Assembly (NCBI RefSeq): GCF_900221005.1
Contig: NZ_OBQI01000007.1
Span: 209,062-273,061, forward strand
Direction: 5' to 3'
DNA from: Blastococcus aggregatus
GTDB lineage: Bacteria > Actinomycetota > Actinomycetes > Mycobacteriales > Geodermatophilaceae
DNA: 64,000 bases
Position 1 is the first letter of the stretch. The number at the start of each line of letters is the position of its first letter. A model generated the notes under the pieces. The model did not search any database. It was not told the DNA's origin and saw only the letters and a list, made by a program, of their open reading frames with translations. This document shows positions 26,876-34,209 of this stretch, in pieces. A program made the translations under genes and the position numbers.

Positions 26876-27507
26876 CGTCCGGACCCGTCCGGCTGCTGCT
26901 CGCCGACGACCACCCCGTCGTCCGCGCCGGCCTGCGTGCGGTCCTGGAGGGCGAGCCGGACTTCGACGTCGTGGCCGAGGCGCCCACCGCCGAGCGGGCC
27001 GTCGAGCTCGCCGCCGAGCTGGAAGTCGACGTGGTGCTCATGGACCTGCAGTTCGGCAGCGGCATGGGCGGCTCGCAGGCCACCGCGCTCATCACCGCTC
27101 GCTCCGGCGCGCCACGGGTGCTTGTGCTAACCACCTACGACACCGACGTGGACATCCTCGCCGCGATCGAGGCCGGCGCCACCGGCTACCTGCTGAAGGA
27201 CACCCCGCCCGACGAGCTCGCCGCCGCAGTACGGACGGCAGCCGCGGGCAAATCCGCGCTCGCTCCGGAGATCGCACAGCGGCTGATGGACCGCGTACGA
27301 ACGCCCGCCGAGACGCTCAGTTTCCGTGAGGTCGAGGTTCTGCAGCTGGTGGCCGAAGGACTGTCGAATCAGCAGATCAGCGGGCGACTGTTCCTCAGCC
27401 AGGCGACCGTGAAGTCCCACCTCGTGCACATCTACGCCAAGCTTGGCGTCGATTCACGGACCGCTGCCGTGGCCGCCGCCACCGCTCGAGGGCTCATCCG
27501 CCGATGA
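26872..27507 (+). CDS. NarL/LuxR-family response regulator
   Basis: DNA-binding response regulator of 211 residues. The receiver domain has LLADDHPVVRAGL with D12/D13, the phospho-acceptor D58 (VVLMDLQF), T87 in LVLTTYD and K109 in YLLKDTPP. The C-terminal LuxR HTH is about 145-208: TLSFREVEVLQLVAEGLSNQ, then LFLSQATVKSHLVHIYAKLG. TTG 26872 is the likely start: it overlaps the kinase stop and has GAGGAGG upstream. The direct target is probably the divergent ABC exporter. Confidence 0.92.
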   Translation: MTSGPVRLLLADDHPVVRAGLRAVLEGEPDFDVVAEAPTAERAVELAAELEVDVVLMDLQFGSGMGGSQATALITARSGAPRVLVLTTYDTDVDILAAIEAGATGYLLKDTPPDELAAAVRTAAAGKSALAPEIAQRLMDRVRTPAETLSFREVEVLQLVAEGLSNQQISGRLFLSQATVKSHLVHIYAKLGVDSRTAAVAAATARGLIRR

Positions 27508-27752
27508 GACGGTGAGGCGTAGATGCGGGGAACCCGGTGGTTCTATCCCCGATGCGGCGTTCGGAGCGGACTCCGGCTGGTCGGGCGGGGTTCGCCGGCC
27601 ACCACAGAAGCGCCGTGTAGCTTGCTGACGTGGCTGGCTTCGCGATTCTGTGCGGGCTCGCCGGCGACTGACTCTCGCGCCGGTGGGTCCGAGAGCACGT
27701 CAGTCGAGGTCGCTCTCCCGCTGACCAGGGCCCCAACGGCCCGGAGGCATCC

Positions 27753-28031
27753 ATGGCCATCCACCAAGATCTCGTTCCCAGCGCAGCCAGAGTGCGCGTC
27801 GTCGTGGCCGACGCGCTGGGACTGCAGCGCGTCCTCACCATGTTGACCGGACGCAACCACGCCTTCACTCGCCTGGAAGCCGAAGAGGCCAACGGTGGTC
27901 GGTGGACGGTCACCGTGCATCTGACTGCCTCGTCGCATGAAATGGAACTCGTGACCCTCCGCTTGGACCGTCTGCCCAGCGTCCTGACCGTCGACGTCAC
28001 TTCGCCTGGCCAACTCGCCGCCACCGCGTGA
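27753..28031 (+). CDS. Small ACT-like domain protein
   Basis: 92 residues that read like an ACT/regulatory fold: ARVRVVVADALGLQRVLTML, then HAFTRLEAEEANGGRWTVTV and METVTLRL-like ending. It resembles the small subunits of acetolactate synthase in shape, but no partner enzyme is near, so the function is open. ATG 27753 follows CGGAGGCATCC. The 245 bp upstream of it hold no supported gene. It is the last chromosomal gene before the element's attachment scar. Confidence 0.6.
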   Translation: MAIHQDLVPSAARVRVVVADALGLQRVLTMLTGRNHAFTRLEAEEANGGRWTVTVHLTASSHEMELVTLRLDRLPSVLTVDVTSPGQLAATA

Positions 28032-28036
28032 GGACG

Positions 28037-28083
28037 TGACCCAGGGCCGACGAGCTGCGCCGCTCCTGGGTCAGCAACATGTT
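28037..28083. terminator. Inverted repeat after the ACT-like gene
   Basis: Perfect 9 bp arms TGACCCAGG / CCTGGGTCA with a 29 nt loop, 5 bp after the ACT-like stop codon. Confidence 0.45.
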
Positions 28084-28218
28084 CAGTCAGTCATCCCTGG
28101 CGTGCACCGACCCGGCCGGCCGACGGCGGTCGTGGGATTGGCCTCCCAAAAAGGGTGCCCCCAGCTAGGGGTTGACCGGGGTGATCTTGCCTCCCAGCAT
28201 GCAACGAGGAAGGGTAAA

Positions 28219-28247
28219 GGCCCTGGTTAGTCGCCTGACCAGGGGCC
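28219..28247 (-). terminator. Hairpin downstream of the 28.26 kb tRNA 3' end
   Basis: GGCCCTGGT, 10 nt loop, ACCAGGGGCC (one bulge). Read on the minus strand it is followed by TTTACCCTT. It lies 8 bp past the tRNA 3' CCA, so it is probably the terminator of the original tRNA gene. Confidence 0.5.
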
Positions 28248-28254
28248 TCGCCGG

Positions 28255-28295
28255 TGGGGTGAGTGACGGGGCTCGAACCCGCATCACCAGCGACA
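28255..28295 (-). pseudogene. tRNA 3' end, probable attachment scar of the conjugative element
   Basis: On the minus strand: T-arm GCGGG-TTCGAGC-CCCGT, acceptor strand CACTCAC, discriminator C and encoded CCA. The upstream part does not fold into an anticodon arm and the 5' half is absent. It lies 46 bp past the integrase stop, exactly where attR or attP core should be. The chromosome is at lower coordinates and the element at higher; the complete tRNA should sit at the far end, outside the window. Isotype not determined. Confidence 0.6.
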
Positions 28296-28340
28296 AGGTT
28301 GAGCTCGTGGAGTGGCTCGATCTCCGGAGCTCAAGCCGGA

Positions 28341-29474
28341 TCAGGCAGAAGTCGTGCCGTCGGAGTGCCTCAGCGCCGCGCTCATGGCGGCGGCGAGCGC
28401 GGCATCTCGTTCTTGCTCGGCGCGCTGGTAGCGCAGCGCCGCGGCGGGGGAGGCGTGCCCGAGTCGGTGCATCAATTCCCTGGTGGTGGCGCCGTGCCGG
28501 GCGGCGACGGTGGCGCCCCAGCCGCGCAGGTCATGTAGATGGGAGCCAGCCGGCAGTCCGGCCGCCTCTGCTGCTGGAGCCCACACCCGCGAGGCGAAGT
28601 TGTTGCGTCGTATAGGCCCGCCCTTCGGCCCCACGAAGACCAGTCCGTGCGCACCGGGCTGGGCGTACGTCGCGAGGTGGTGTTCCAGGTCGCCGATGAT
28701 GTGCGGCGGGATCGCCACGGCTCGGCGACCTGCGGCCGACTTCGGCGGGCCGTAGGAACGTTCCTGCCCGATCACGTCGATGACCGCGCTCTTCACGCTC
28801 ACGGTGCCTGCCTTGAGATCGAGGTGCTCCCGACGGAGCGCCGACAGCTCACCGATGCGCAGTCCCGTCCAGGCAGCCAGGAGGATCAGCGCTCGCCAGC
28901 GATCCTCGACGGCATCGACGAGCGCCTGGACTTGAGCGAGCGTGAACATCGGTCGCTCACTGGAGCGTTCCTGCCCTGCTCCACGGATGGAGCACGGGTT
29001 CCGAGCGATGAGATTGTCGTCGACAGCCGTAGTGCAGATGGCGCGCAGCAGTCGGTAGCACTTGGCCGCTGTGACCTGACCCGGTCCGGCGGGGCCGCTG
29101 AGCTTCCCGTACCAGGCCCGGACAGAAGAGGCCTCCAGCTGGCGAAGGGGCGTCGATCCCAGGGACGGGACGATGTGGTTCTTGAGCTGTGCTCGGTAGA
29201 GCTCGGCCGTGCGAGGGGCCAGTGGCCGGCCACGGACGAGGCGGGTCTCCACCCAGTGCTCGGCATAGACCTGGAGCGGCTCCTTGCCCGCCTTCGGGTC
29301 GATCCAGCGGCCCGAGTCCAGCTCGGTCTGCGTCTTGGCGAGCCATCTGTAGCCGTCGGCCTTGGTCGCGAACGTGGACGGCGCCGAGACTTGCCTGCCC
29401 GTGTCATCTGTGTAGCGGGCCTGATAGCGCCCCGAGCGGAGCCGACGAACCGTGCCCCAGGTCCTTCGGCTCAC
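28341..29474 (-). CDS. int: Tyrosine site-specific integrase of the element
   Basis: Phage-type integrase of 377 residues. The N-terminal arm-binding part is RSGRYQARYTDDTGRQVSAP, the SAM-like core-binding domain spans about 65-155, and the catalytic domain about 175-365. Catalytic residues are visible: R206 (TGLRIGEL), K245, H314 and R317 (LHDLRG), H340 (RLGHAS) and Y349 (LRYQRA). All are intact, so it should be active. GTG 29474 is the start. It lies beside the tRNA 3' end it presumably uses and downstream of the excisionase-like gene, the standard order in actinobacterial integrative elements. Confidence 0.94.
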   Translation of the reverse strand: MSRRTWGTVRRLRSGRYQARYTDDTGRQVSAPSTFATKADGYRWLAKTQTELDSGRWIDPKAGKEPLQVYAEHWVETRLVRGRPLAPRTAELYRAQLKNHIVPSLGSTPLRQLEASSVRAWYGKLSGPAGPGQVTAAKCYRLLRAICTTAVDDNLIARNPCSIRGAGQERSSERPMFTLAQVQALVDAVEDRWRALILLAAWTGLRIGELSALRREHLDLKAGTVSVKSAVIDVIGQERSYGPPKSAAGRRAVAIPPHIIGDLEHHLATYAQPGAHGLVFVGPKGGPIRRNNFASRVWAPAAEAAGLPAGSHLHDLRGWGATVAARHGATTRELMHRLGHASPAAALRYQRAEQERDAALAAAMSAALRHSDGTTSA

Positions 29475-29785
29475 GTCAGCCTCCCCGTGCCTTCGGTTGA
29501 GGCGACTGTCGGGCGATTGCCGACCGAGTTGAGGCGGCGACGCCGATCGACTGATGGCCTTCCACGAGTCTCATCGGGGGGCTTGACGTACTTAGGACGA
29601 CGTGCTCGCCGCGGCAATAGCGGGCGGTGGGCGCGAGGTCGGTGGAGGGGCCGCAGAATCGCCACCCCCACGCCATGGTTGACGAGGGCAGGGACAGGCG
29701 CCCAAGTGGCGTGGTGACCGCCGAGAATTTCGGCCCGGCATAGGCGCGCCCCCACGGTCGCTGCCGGTGTGCGGCACGAGTCGAG
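29475..29785. other. Spacer between xis and int, no supported gene
   Basis: About 310 bases. Frames on both strands lack domain-like content. A TTGACG hexamer on the plus strand (near 29584) is the only promoter-like word noticed. The arm-type integrase sites may lie here. Confidence 0.35.
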
Positions 29786-30007
29786 CTACTCCTCACTCGT
29801 GACACGTCCGGCCTCGATGAACTCGTCGAGGATCGAGCGCTGGAGCCGGACGTACTTGCCGAGCTTGACGTAGGTGATCCGCCGTTGAGCGATCAGCCGG
29901 CGGATGAACCGCTCTCCTGTTCCCAGGTAGTCCCCGGCCTGGGCGACGGTCAGCAGCTGATTGTGCTGTTCAAGCGACGCGACTCGTTCCGAGGTCGTCG
30001 CAGGCAT
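29786..30007 (-). CDS. xis: Excisionase-like MerR/HTH_17 DNA-binding protein
   Basis: 73 residues. The core LLTVAQAGDYLGTGERFIRR, then LIAQRRITYVKLGKYVRLQR is the helix-turn-helix plus wing of excisionase-type (HTH_17) proteins; the tail SILDEFIEAGRV is typical. It should bend DNA at the attachment site and steer the integrase towards excision. ATG 30007; no strong ribosome site. It is upstream of int on the same strand. Confidence 0.82.
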   Translation of the reverse strand: MPATTSERVASLEQHNQLLTVAQAGDYLGTGERFIRRLIAQRRITYVKLGKYVRLQRSILDEFIEAGRVTSEE

Positions 30008-30061
30008 CAGGAACCGACCTGCTGACCGAGGATGGGACGGCCACGGATGCCGCGGTCGACG

Positions 30062-30253
30062 TCACCGATCGGGGTGCCCCGAGGCCGGCACGGATACCGC
30101 GGCGGCTGTGGCTGGGCTGTTGGTCTCATGGCGCAAAGGCTTCCGCGGACTGTTCCGGTATTCCTTCAGTCTTGAGGCCTCGGTTTGGTGGCTCGGCAAG
30201 ACGACGCAGGCGCTCTCCACAGCCATGTCGCGGGTGCCGGCTTTGTCGAGCAT
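30062..30253 (-). CDS. Small uncharacterised element protein
   Basis: 63 residues (MLDKAGTRDMAVESACVVLP, then a basic middle and an Ala/Pro-rich end). It has a very good ribosome site, GGAGGACGAC-ATG, and the ACTGGAG direct repeat directly upstream, whose second half overlaps the ribosome site. Those two facts, not the protein sequence, argue for a gene. Its codon use is less GC-biased than that of the neighbours. No family recognised. Confidence 0.4.
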   Translation of the reverse strand: MLDKAGTRDMAVESACVVLPSHQTEASRLKEYRNSPRKPLRHETNSPATAAAVSVPASGHPDR

Positions 30254-30259
30254 GTCGTC

Positions 30260-30277
30260 CTCCAGTTCTTCTCCAGT
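30260..30277. promoter_or_regulatory. ACTGGAG direct repeat, site A
   Basis: On the minus strand ACTGGAG-AAGA-ACTGGAG, two 7 bp copies 11 bp apart, 6 bp upstream of the small gene's start. Same spacing as sites B and C. Confidence 0.55.
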
Positions 30278-30555
30278 TCCCCTGCGGAGGCAGATGCGCA
30301 GTCGGTCGTGGCCCTGCAGAGGGTCTCCAGTGGACGAGAGGTGCGTTGGACGTCGGGAGGATGCCGGCGCAGGCCTCCAGCCACCGCCCGACGTCACCCT
30401 CCCGTTGCCCCCTCCGTCGACTGGTGTCGCAGCGTGCCGACACGCAGGCGCGCCGCGCCGGTGACGAGGCGCTTGCCCGATCGGGGCGGGCACACGGCAC
30501 TAGGGTTCGGCGCCACGGGGCGGGTGTCCACCGATCGGGTGATGGGGGAGCTGCC

Positions 30556-31008
30556 GTGGCGCGGCCGCTGCTTCGAGGCGACCGCCTGCAGGCTGCCCGT
30601 GAGGCCATCGGCCTGAGCCGAGAAGAACTGGCTGAAAATCTGGAGCTCTCCAGTCCGGTGCGCATCCGGGTCTGGGAGACGGGACTCGAGCGTCCGCGAC
30701 CCCGCTTCGTGCCGAGGCTTGCGACCGCGCTGGGCGTCGACCCCTTGTATCTCCTCGACGTTGACCGCGACGACCCACCTCTGGCGGCTCTGCGCTTGGC
30801 GGCCGGATTTGCCACGAATGAGGTGACTGGGCCCGGGTTGTCGGTCATGACGTATTTGCGGCTGGAAGACGGCCGCCCCGGGGCGGATCCCTCGCCCGAG
30901 GTGATAGCCGCCATCAGCCAGGTTCTCGGCGTGGACAGCCCGCGAGTGGAGGCGGCCGTCCGCCGCTCTCGCAGGGACCACGCGGCCATGGCGACTTTCG
31001 AAGGCTGA
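30556..31008 (+). CDS. XRE-family HTH regulator of the element
   Basis: 150 residues. An HTH opens the protein: RLQAAREAIGLSREELAENL, then SSPVRIRVWETGLERPRPRF and LATALGVDPLYLLD. The C-terminal half (LSVMTYLRLEDGRPGADPSP, then EVIAAISQVLGVDSPRVEAA) looks like a second degenerate HTH. It is likely the element's own switch between quiet and transfer states. GTG 30556 has GGGGGAG 5 nt upstream. The gene's stop codon abuts the ACTGGAG site B, which precedes the pilus operon. Confidence 0.7.
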   Translation: MARPLLRGDRLQAAREAIGLSREELAENLELSSPVRIRVWETGLERPRPRFVPRLATALGVDPLYLLDVDRDDPPLAALRLAAGFATNEVTGPGLSVMTYLRLEDGRPGADPSPEVIAAISQVLGVDSPRVEAAVRRSRRDHAAMATFEG

Positions 31009-31026
31009 ACTGGAGAATTACTGGAG
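31009..31026. promoter_or_regulatory. ACTGGAG direct repeat, site B
   Basis: ACTGGAG-AATT-ACTGGAG, starting right after the XRE stop codon and 68 bp before the first start of the Tad pilus operon (31094). Confidence 0.6.
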
Positions 31027-31093
31027 AAAGAGCCTGCCTCCCCGGACGATCCCGGTGGTAATTTCCCGCGCAGTTGCCCGGGGGAGGTGCCCA

Positions 31094-31219
31094 ATGGCCC
31101 GCACGACGGAGTCGAGTGCGGCATGGGACCGCATGCCCCAGGGACTCGTCCACCGACCGCGGGCAGTCAGCCTCGTACCGAAGCACGGTCTCCCTACCCG
31201 GCGCGGGCAGTCGCGATGA
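31094..31219 (+). CDS. Short leader ORF (41 residues) coupled to the lipoprotein gene
   Basis: MARTTESSAAWDRMPQGLVH, then a basic tail ending TRRGQSR. GGGGGAGG lies 6 nt upstream of the ATG, a far better site than the lipoprotein's own, and the stop overlaps the lipoprotein start (ATGA). It probably makes the downstream gene translationally coupled; the peptide itself may have no role. Confidence 0.45.
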   Translation: MARTTESSAAWDRMPQGLVHRPRAVSLVPKHGLPTRRGQSR

Positions 31220-31815
31220 CCAGGCGGCGGTGGGCGGCTGGTGCGCTCCTTGCGCTACTGCCCCTCGCTGGATGCACGGCGGGCGAGGCCAGTCCGGAGG
31301 GCTCGACGCCGAGCGCGACGACGTCTTCGACTTCGCGGACTTCGACGACCGCTCCTGCCACGAGCAACGCGCCGAGCCCCGAAGACGAGGCGGCAACAGA
31401 TGCCACCGTGGTCGTCAACGAGCTGCTGCGCGTCACTGACGCGGCCAAGAAGGACCCAGGTGCCAGGGACTGGGAGCCAGAGATCCGGCGGTTCTCGGGT
31501 GACCCCGCCGCGCTGCTCGCCGTCACGGCAGTACGGGACTACGCAGCCCTCGGGCTCCGTCAGGAAGGCGACACCGCAGTCGACCTGGAGGTCACCGACG
31601 TCGACCTAACGGCTCCCGAGGGACCCACCGTGAGGATCACCGGCTGCTACGACAGCGAGAGCACGCGCGTTCTGAGGGTCGAGAACGGGGAGGTCGTGCC
31701 CCACGGGACTCCGCCGCGGTACGTCTGGGACATCACCGTCACGCGCTACGAGGCCGAACCGGGATCCCCGTGGCTGGTCAACGAGTTGGACCCGCTGACG
31801 GATCGACCATGCTGA
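31216..31815 (+). CDS. Lipoprotein, first structural gene of the Tad pilus operon
   Basis: 199 residues with a lipoprotein signal: MTRRRWAAGALLALLPLAGC, lipobox LAGC. A Ser/Thr-rich linker follows (about 25-55), then a folded domain with VVNELLRVTDAAKKD and VRITGCYDSESTRV, similar in style to NTF2-like domains. It would sit on the outer face of the membrane, perhaps as a pilotin or anchor for the pilus. The start is ATG 31216 because the signal peptide begins there. It overlaps the next gene by 7 bp. Confidence 0.75.
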   Translation: MTRRRWAAGALLALLPLAGCTAGEASPEGSTPSATTSSTSRTSTTAPATSNAPSPEDEAATDATVVVNELLRVTDAAKKDPGARDWEPEIRRFSGDPAALLAVTAVRDYAALGLRQEGDTAVDLEVTDVDLTAPEGPTVRITGCYDSESTRVLRVENGEVVPHGTPPRYVWDITVTRYEAEPGSPWLVNELDPLTDRPC

Positions 31816-32711
31816 CGTCGCACCGCGTGGTCCTGCTCGCGATCGCGATCTTCACGGTCTCCGGCGGGCTGAACGTCGCAATGGCAGCTCCACCCGTGGA
31901 GTGCGCGCAAAGGGATGCCCAGACCGGGATCTGCCTGGTCCAGGCGACATCCGCGGGACAAGGCGCCGGTGGGGACAACGACGTCAGCCCTGGCTGGGAG
32001 CAGCCGGCAGTCGGAGAGGCGCCCCCGCCCAGTTGCACGAGAGCGGTTGCAGATCCTCAACCGTGGATTGGGGACCCGGTATGGGCCGGACATCGTCCGG
32101 AAGACGGGATGATCTGGGTCTTCACATGCCCGCGCCCGGTCGGAACCGGATCAGGATTGTGGTCGGGCCTGATCTTCTTGTCGAACGGGGCTGGAGCACC
32201 TGGCGCCCCCCCGGTGGACCCTCGCCTCCTCGCTCAGGAGGCAATCGCATCCATGGCACTGAAGGCGCCGGACATCGGGATGGCACCACCGCCGGCTTCC
32301 CGGAGCGGATTGGTGGGTCTACCGGTGTGGATGTGGGTCGCACGCACCGCAGGCACGACTGGCCCTGTCCAGGCCTCTGCCTCCGCCGGAGGCGTGACGG
32401 TGACCGCCGAAGCTCGGGTCAGCCAGGTCCTCTGGAACATGGGCGACGGACACATCGTCACCTGCGGCCTCGGGACGCCGTACGTGCAGGGCACCGAAGG
32501 CGCGTCTCCGGACTGCGGCCATGTGTATGCGCAGGCGTCGAGCCGACACGTACCGGGCGGTGGCCCGTGGCCCATCACAGCGACGAGCACGTGGACGATC
32601 ACCTGGTCCGGTAGTGGGCTGTCGGGCACAGAGACGCTGGAGCTGTCCTCTTCGGCGGAGTTGTTCGTCGGTGAACTGCACGTCCTCAACCAGGACGGGG
32701 CAAGCCGATGA
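31809..32711 (+). CDS. Secreted protein of the pilus operon
   Basis: 300 residues beginning with a signal peptide (VVLLAIAIFTVSGGLNVAMA). The mature part has six cysteines, a proline-rich section and a C-terminal half rich in beta strands: TSTWTITWSGSGLSGTETLE. That half resembles the PKD-like proteins found beside actinobacterial Tad and transfer loci. Possibly a surface or tip protein of the pilus; not proven. Both ends overlap neighbours, so it is a full member of the operon. Confidence 0.68.
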   Translation: MLTSHRVVLLAIAIFTVSGGLNVAMAAPPVECAQRDAQTGICLVQATSAGQGAGGDNDVSPGWEQPAVGEAPPPSCTRAVADPQPWIGDPVWAGHRPEDGMIWVFTCPRPVGTGSGLWSGLIFLSNGAGAPGAPPVDPRLLAQEAIASMALKAPDIGMAPPPASRSGLVGLPVWMWVARTAGTTGPVQASASAGGVTVTAEARVSQVLWNMGDGHIVTCGLGTPYVQGTEGASPDCGHVYAQASSRHVPGGGPWPITATSTWTITWSGSGLSGTETLELSSSAELFVGELHVLNQDGASR

Positions 32712-33391
32712 CCCGGACCCAGCCGCCGACGACCGGGGCAGCGCCCTCTCCGGCGGAAATGCATGGCCTGCCTCGCGCGCCGGTGCTGCCGCCACCTCGC
32801 CGCCGGCGCCGTCCGGCCCTTCTGGCATTGGCCGTGAGCATGGTGGTGCTCGGTGCTCTTGGGGCGACCTATCTGGCGACGTCGCTGGGTCAGACGACCG
32901 CCGTGATCGCGATCGCACGCGAGGTGCCGTGGGGGCAGACTCTCACCGCTGCCGACCTCGTAGAAGCAACGATCTCTGCCGATCCGGCGTTGGAGCCCAT
33001 CCCGTACGTCGACCGCGACGAAGTGATCGGCCTGGTCGCGGCGACCACCCTGGGGCCCGGTTCGTTGCTCACCCGCGACGCCCTGACCGATGAGCGCCTC
33101 CCGGCTCCAGGACAGCAGCTGATCGGGGTTGGCGTGTCGCTCGTGCAACTACCGACGACCCCGCTGCGGCCGGGCGACGACGTCCTCCTGGTGCCCGTGG
33201 CCGCGGGCAGCGCTCCAGCCACGACCCAAGGAGTTCCGAGCGTGGTGGAAGCGACCGTGGTGAACTCTGGCCCTCCCGGAACCGACGGGCTGCGGGTCGT
33301 CGACGTGCTCGTCGACGAGGCCGACGGGCCGGACGTCGCCGCCCGTGCCGCCGCAGGCCTGATCGCCATCGTCGTGGTGGCCGGCGAGTAG
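32708..33391 (+). CDS. SAF-domain (CpaB/RcpC-like) pilus assembly protein
   Basis: 227 residues: a cytosolic Pro/Arg-rich start, one transmembrane helix (about 36-58) and an SAF domain (AIAREVPWGQTLTAADLVEA, then GLVAATTLGPGSLLTRDALT) as in CpaB/RcpC. In Tad systems this protein sits at the outer side of the machine. ATGA overlap with the upstream gene. Confidence 0.82.
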   Translation: MTRTQPPTTGAAPSPAEMHGLPRAPVLPPPRRRRRPALLALAVSMVVLGALGATYLATSLGQTTAVIAIAREVPWGQTLTAADLVEATISADPALEPIPYVDRDEVIGLVAATTLGPGSLLTRDALTDERLPAPGQQLIGVGVSLVQLPTTPLRPGDDVLLVPVAAGSAPATTQGVPSVVEATVVNSGPPGTDGLRVVDVLVDEADGPDVAARAAAGLIAIVVVAGE

Positions 33392-33405
33392 GCGGGGCGG
33401 CTGCC

Positions 33406-34209
33406 GTGTTGATCGCACTGTGCTCGGCCAAGGGCGCACCCGGCGTGACCACTAGCGGGCTGGCTCTGGCGCTGTCCTGGCCTCGCCCGGTGGTCCTAGC
33501 CGAGCTGGATCCGGCCGGCGGGGACGTATTGCCGGGGTACGGCCGAGGCGAGCCGTTCGCGGGCGGGCTGGCCGACCTGGAGCTCGCGGCGCGGCGCGGC
33601 GGGCCGGCCCTGCACCTGGACCGTCAGCTGCTGCGGCTCGACTCCGAAGGACGTGCGCGGCTGCTACCCGGCCTGGCCGATCCCGCCGGCGCCCGACATA
33701 TGGACTGGAATCGCCTGGCCGCCGTGCTGGCGGCGGTGGAGGACGGCGCCGTGGACGTGGTGGCCGACTGCGGGCGGCGGCGCGCTGAGCACTTCCCGGC
33801 CGCCGTGGTCCAACGGGCTGCCGCCGTCGTGCTGGCCACCGGCTCCACGCTTCGCGCCGTGCGTGCGGCGACGCAGGCGATTGCCGAACTCCGAGGGCGG
33901 GAGGCGTACCCCGGCATGCTGGGCACGCTGGTGATCGGGCCGGGGGAGCCGTACGGCGAGCGAGAGATCAGCGAGGCACTCGGCGTTCCCTCGGTCGGTT
34001 CGCTGCCGCGGGATCCGAAGGCGGCCGCAGTGCTCAGCGACGGCGCGCCGGCGGGCCGGCTGTTCACCCAGTCGCCGCTGCTACGAGCCGCGCGGACGGT
34101 CGCGACCCGGTTGGTCGAATTGGCCGCGGCTCACGAATCCAGGTTGACACCACCGCCAGCGCCCGTGCCTGCGCCCGCAACCACGTTTGGGGGCAGCCGT
34201 GTCCGCTGA
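33406..34209 (+). CDS. TadZ/CpaE-like MinD-type ATPase of the pilus
   Basis: 267 residues with a ParA/MinD-like start, MLIALCSAKGAPGVTTSGLA, a deviant Walker A (KGAPGVTT). The acidic LAELDPAGGD is the A' segment. Later DVVADCGRRR replaces the usual D-x-G switch. TadZ/CpaE proteins place the Tad machine in the cell. GTG 33406 is used. It overlaps the TadA-like gene by 11 bp. The C-terminus is Pro-rich. Confidence 0.8.
   Translation: MLIALCSAKGAPGVTTSGLALALSWPRPVVLAELDPAGGDVLPGYGRGEPFAGGLADLELAARRGGPALHLDRQLLRLDSEGRARLLPGLADPAGARHMDWNRLAAVLAAVEDGAVDVVADCGRRRAEHFPAAVVQRAAAVVLATGSTLRAVRAATQAIAELRGREAYPGMLGTLVIGPGEPYGEREISEALGVPSVGSLPRDPKAAAVLSDGAPAGRLFTQSPLLRAARTVATRLVELAAAHESRLTPPPAPVPAPATTFGGSRVR

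Noticed and set aside
28172..28615. Frames giving GARTRIT-like protein text around 28.26 kb
   Set aside because: This is the usual false protein from reading antisense through a tRNA T-arm; it helped to spot the tRNA scar instead.
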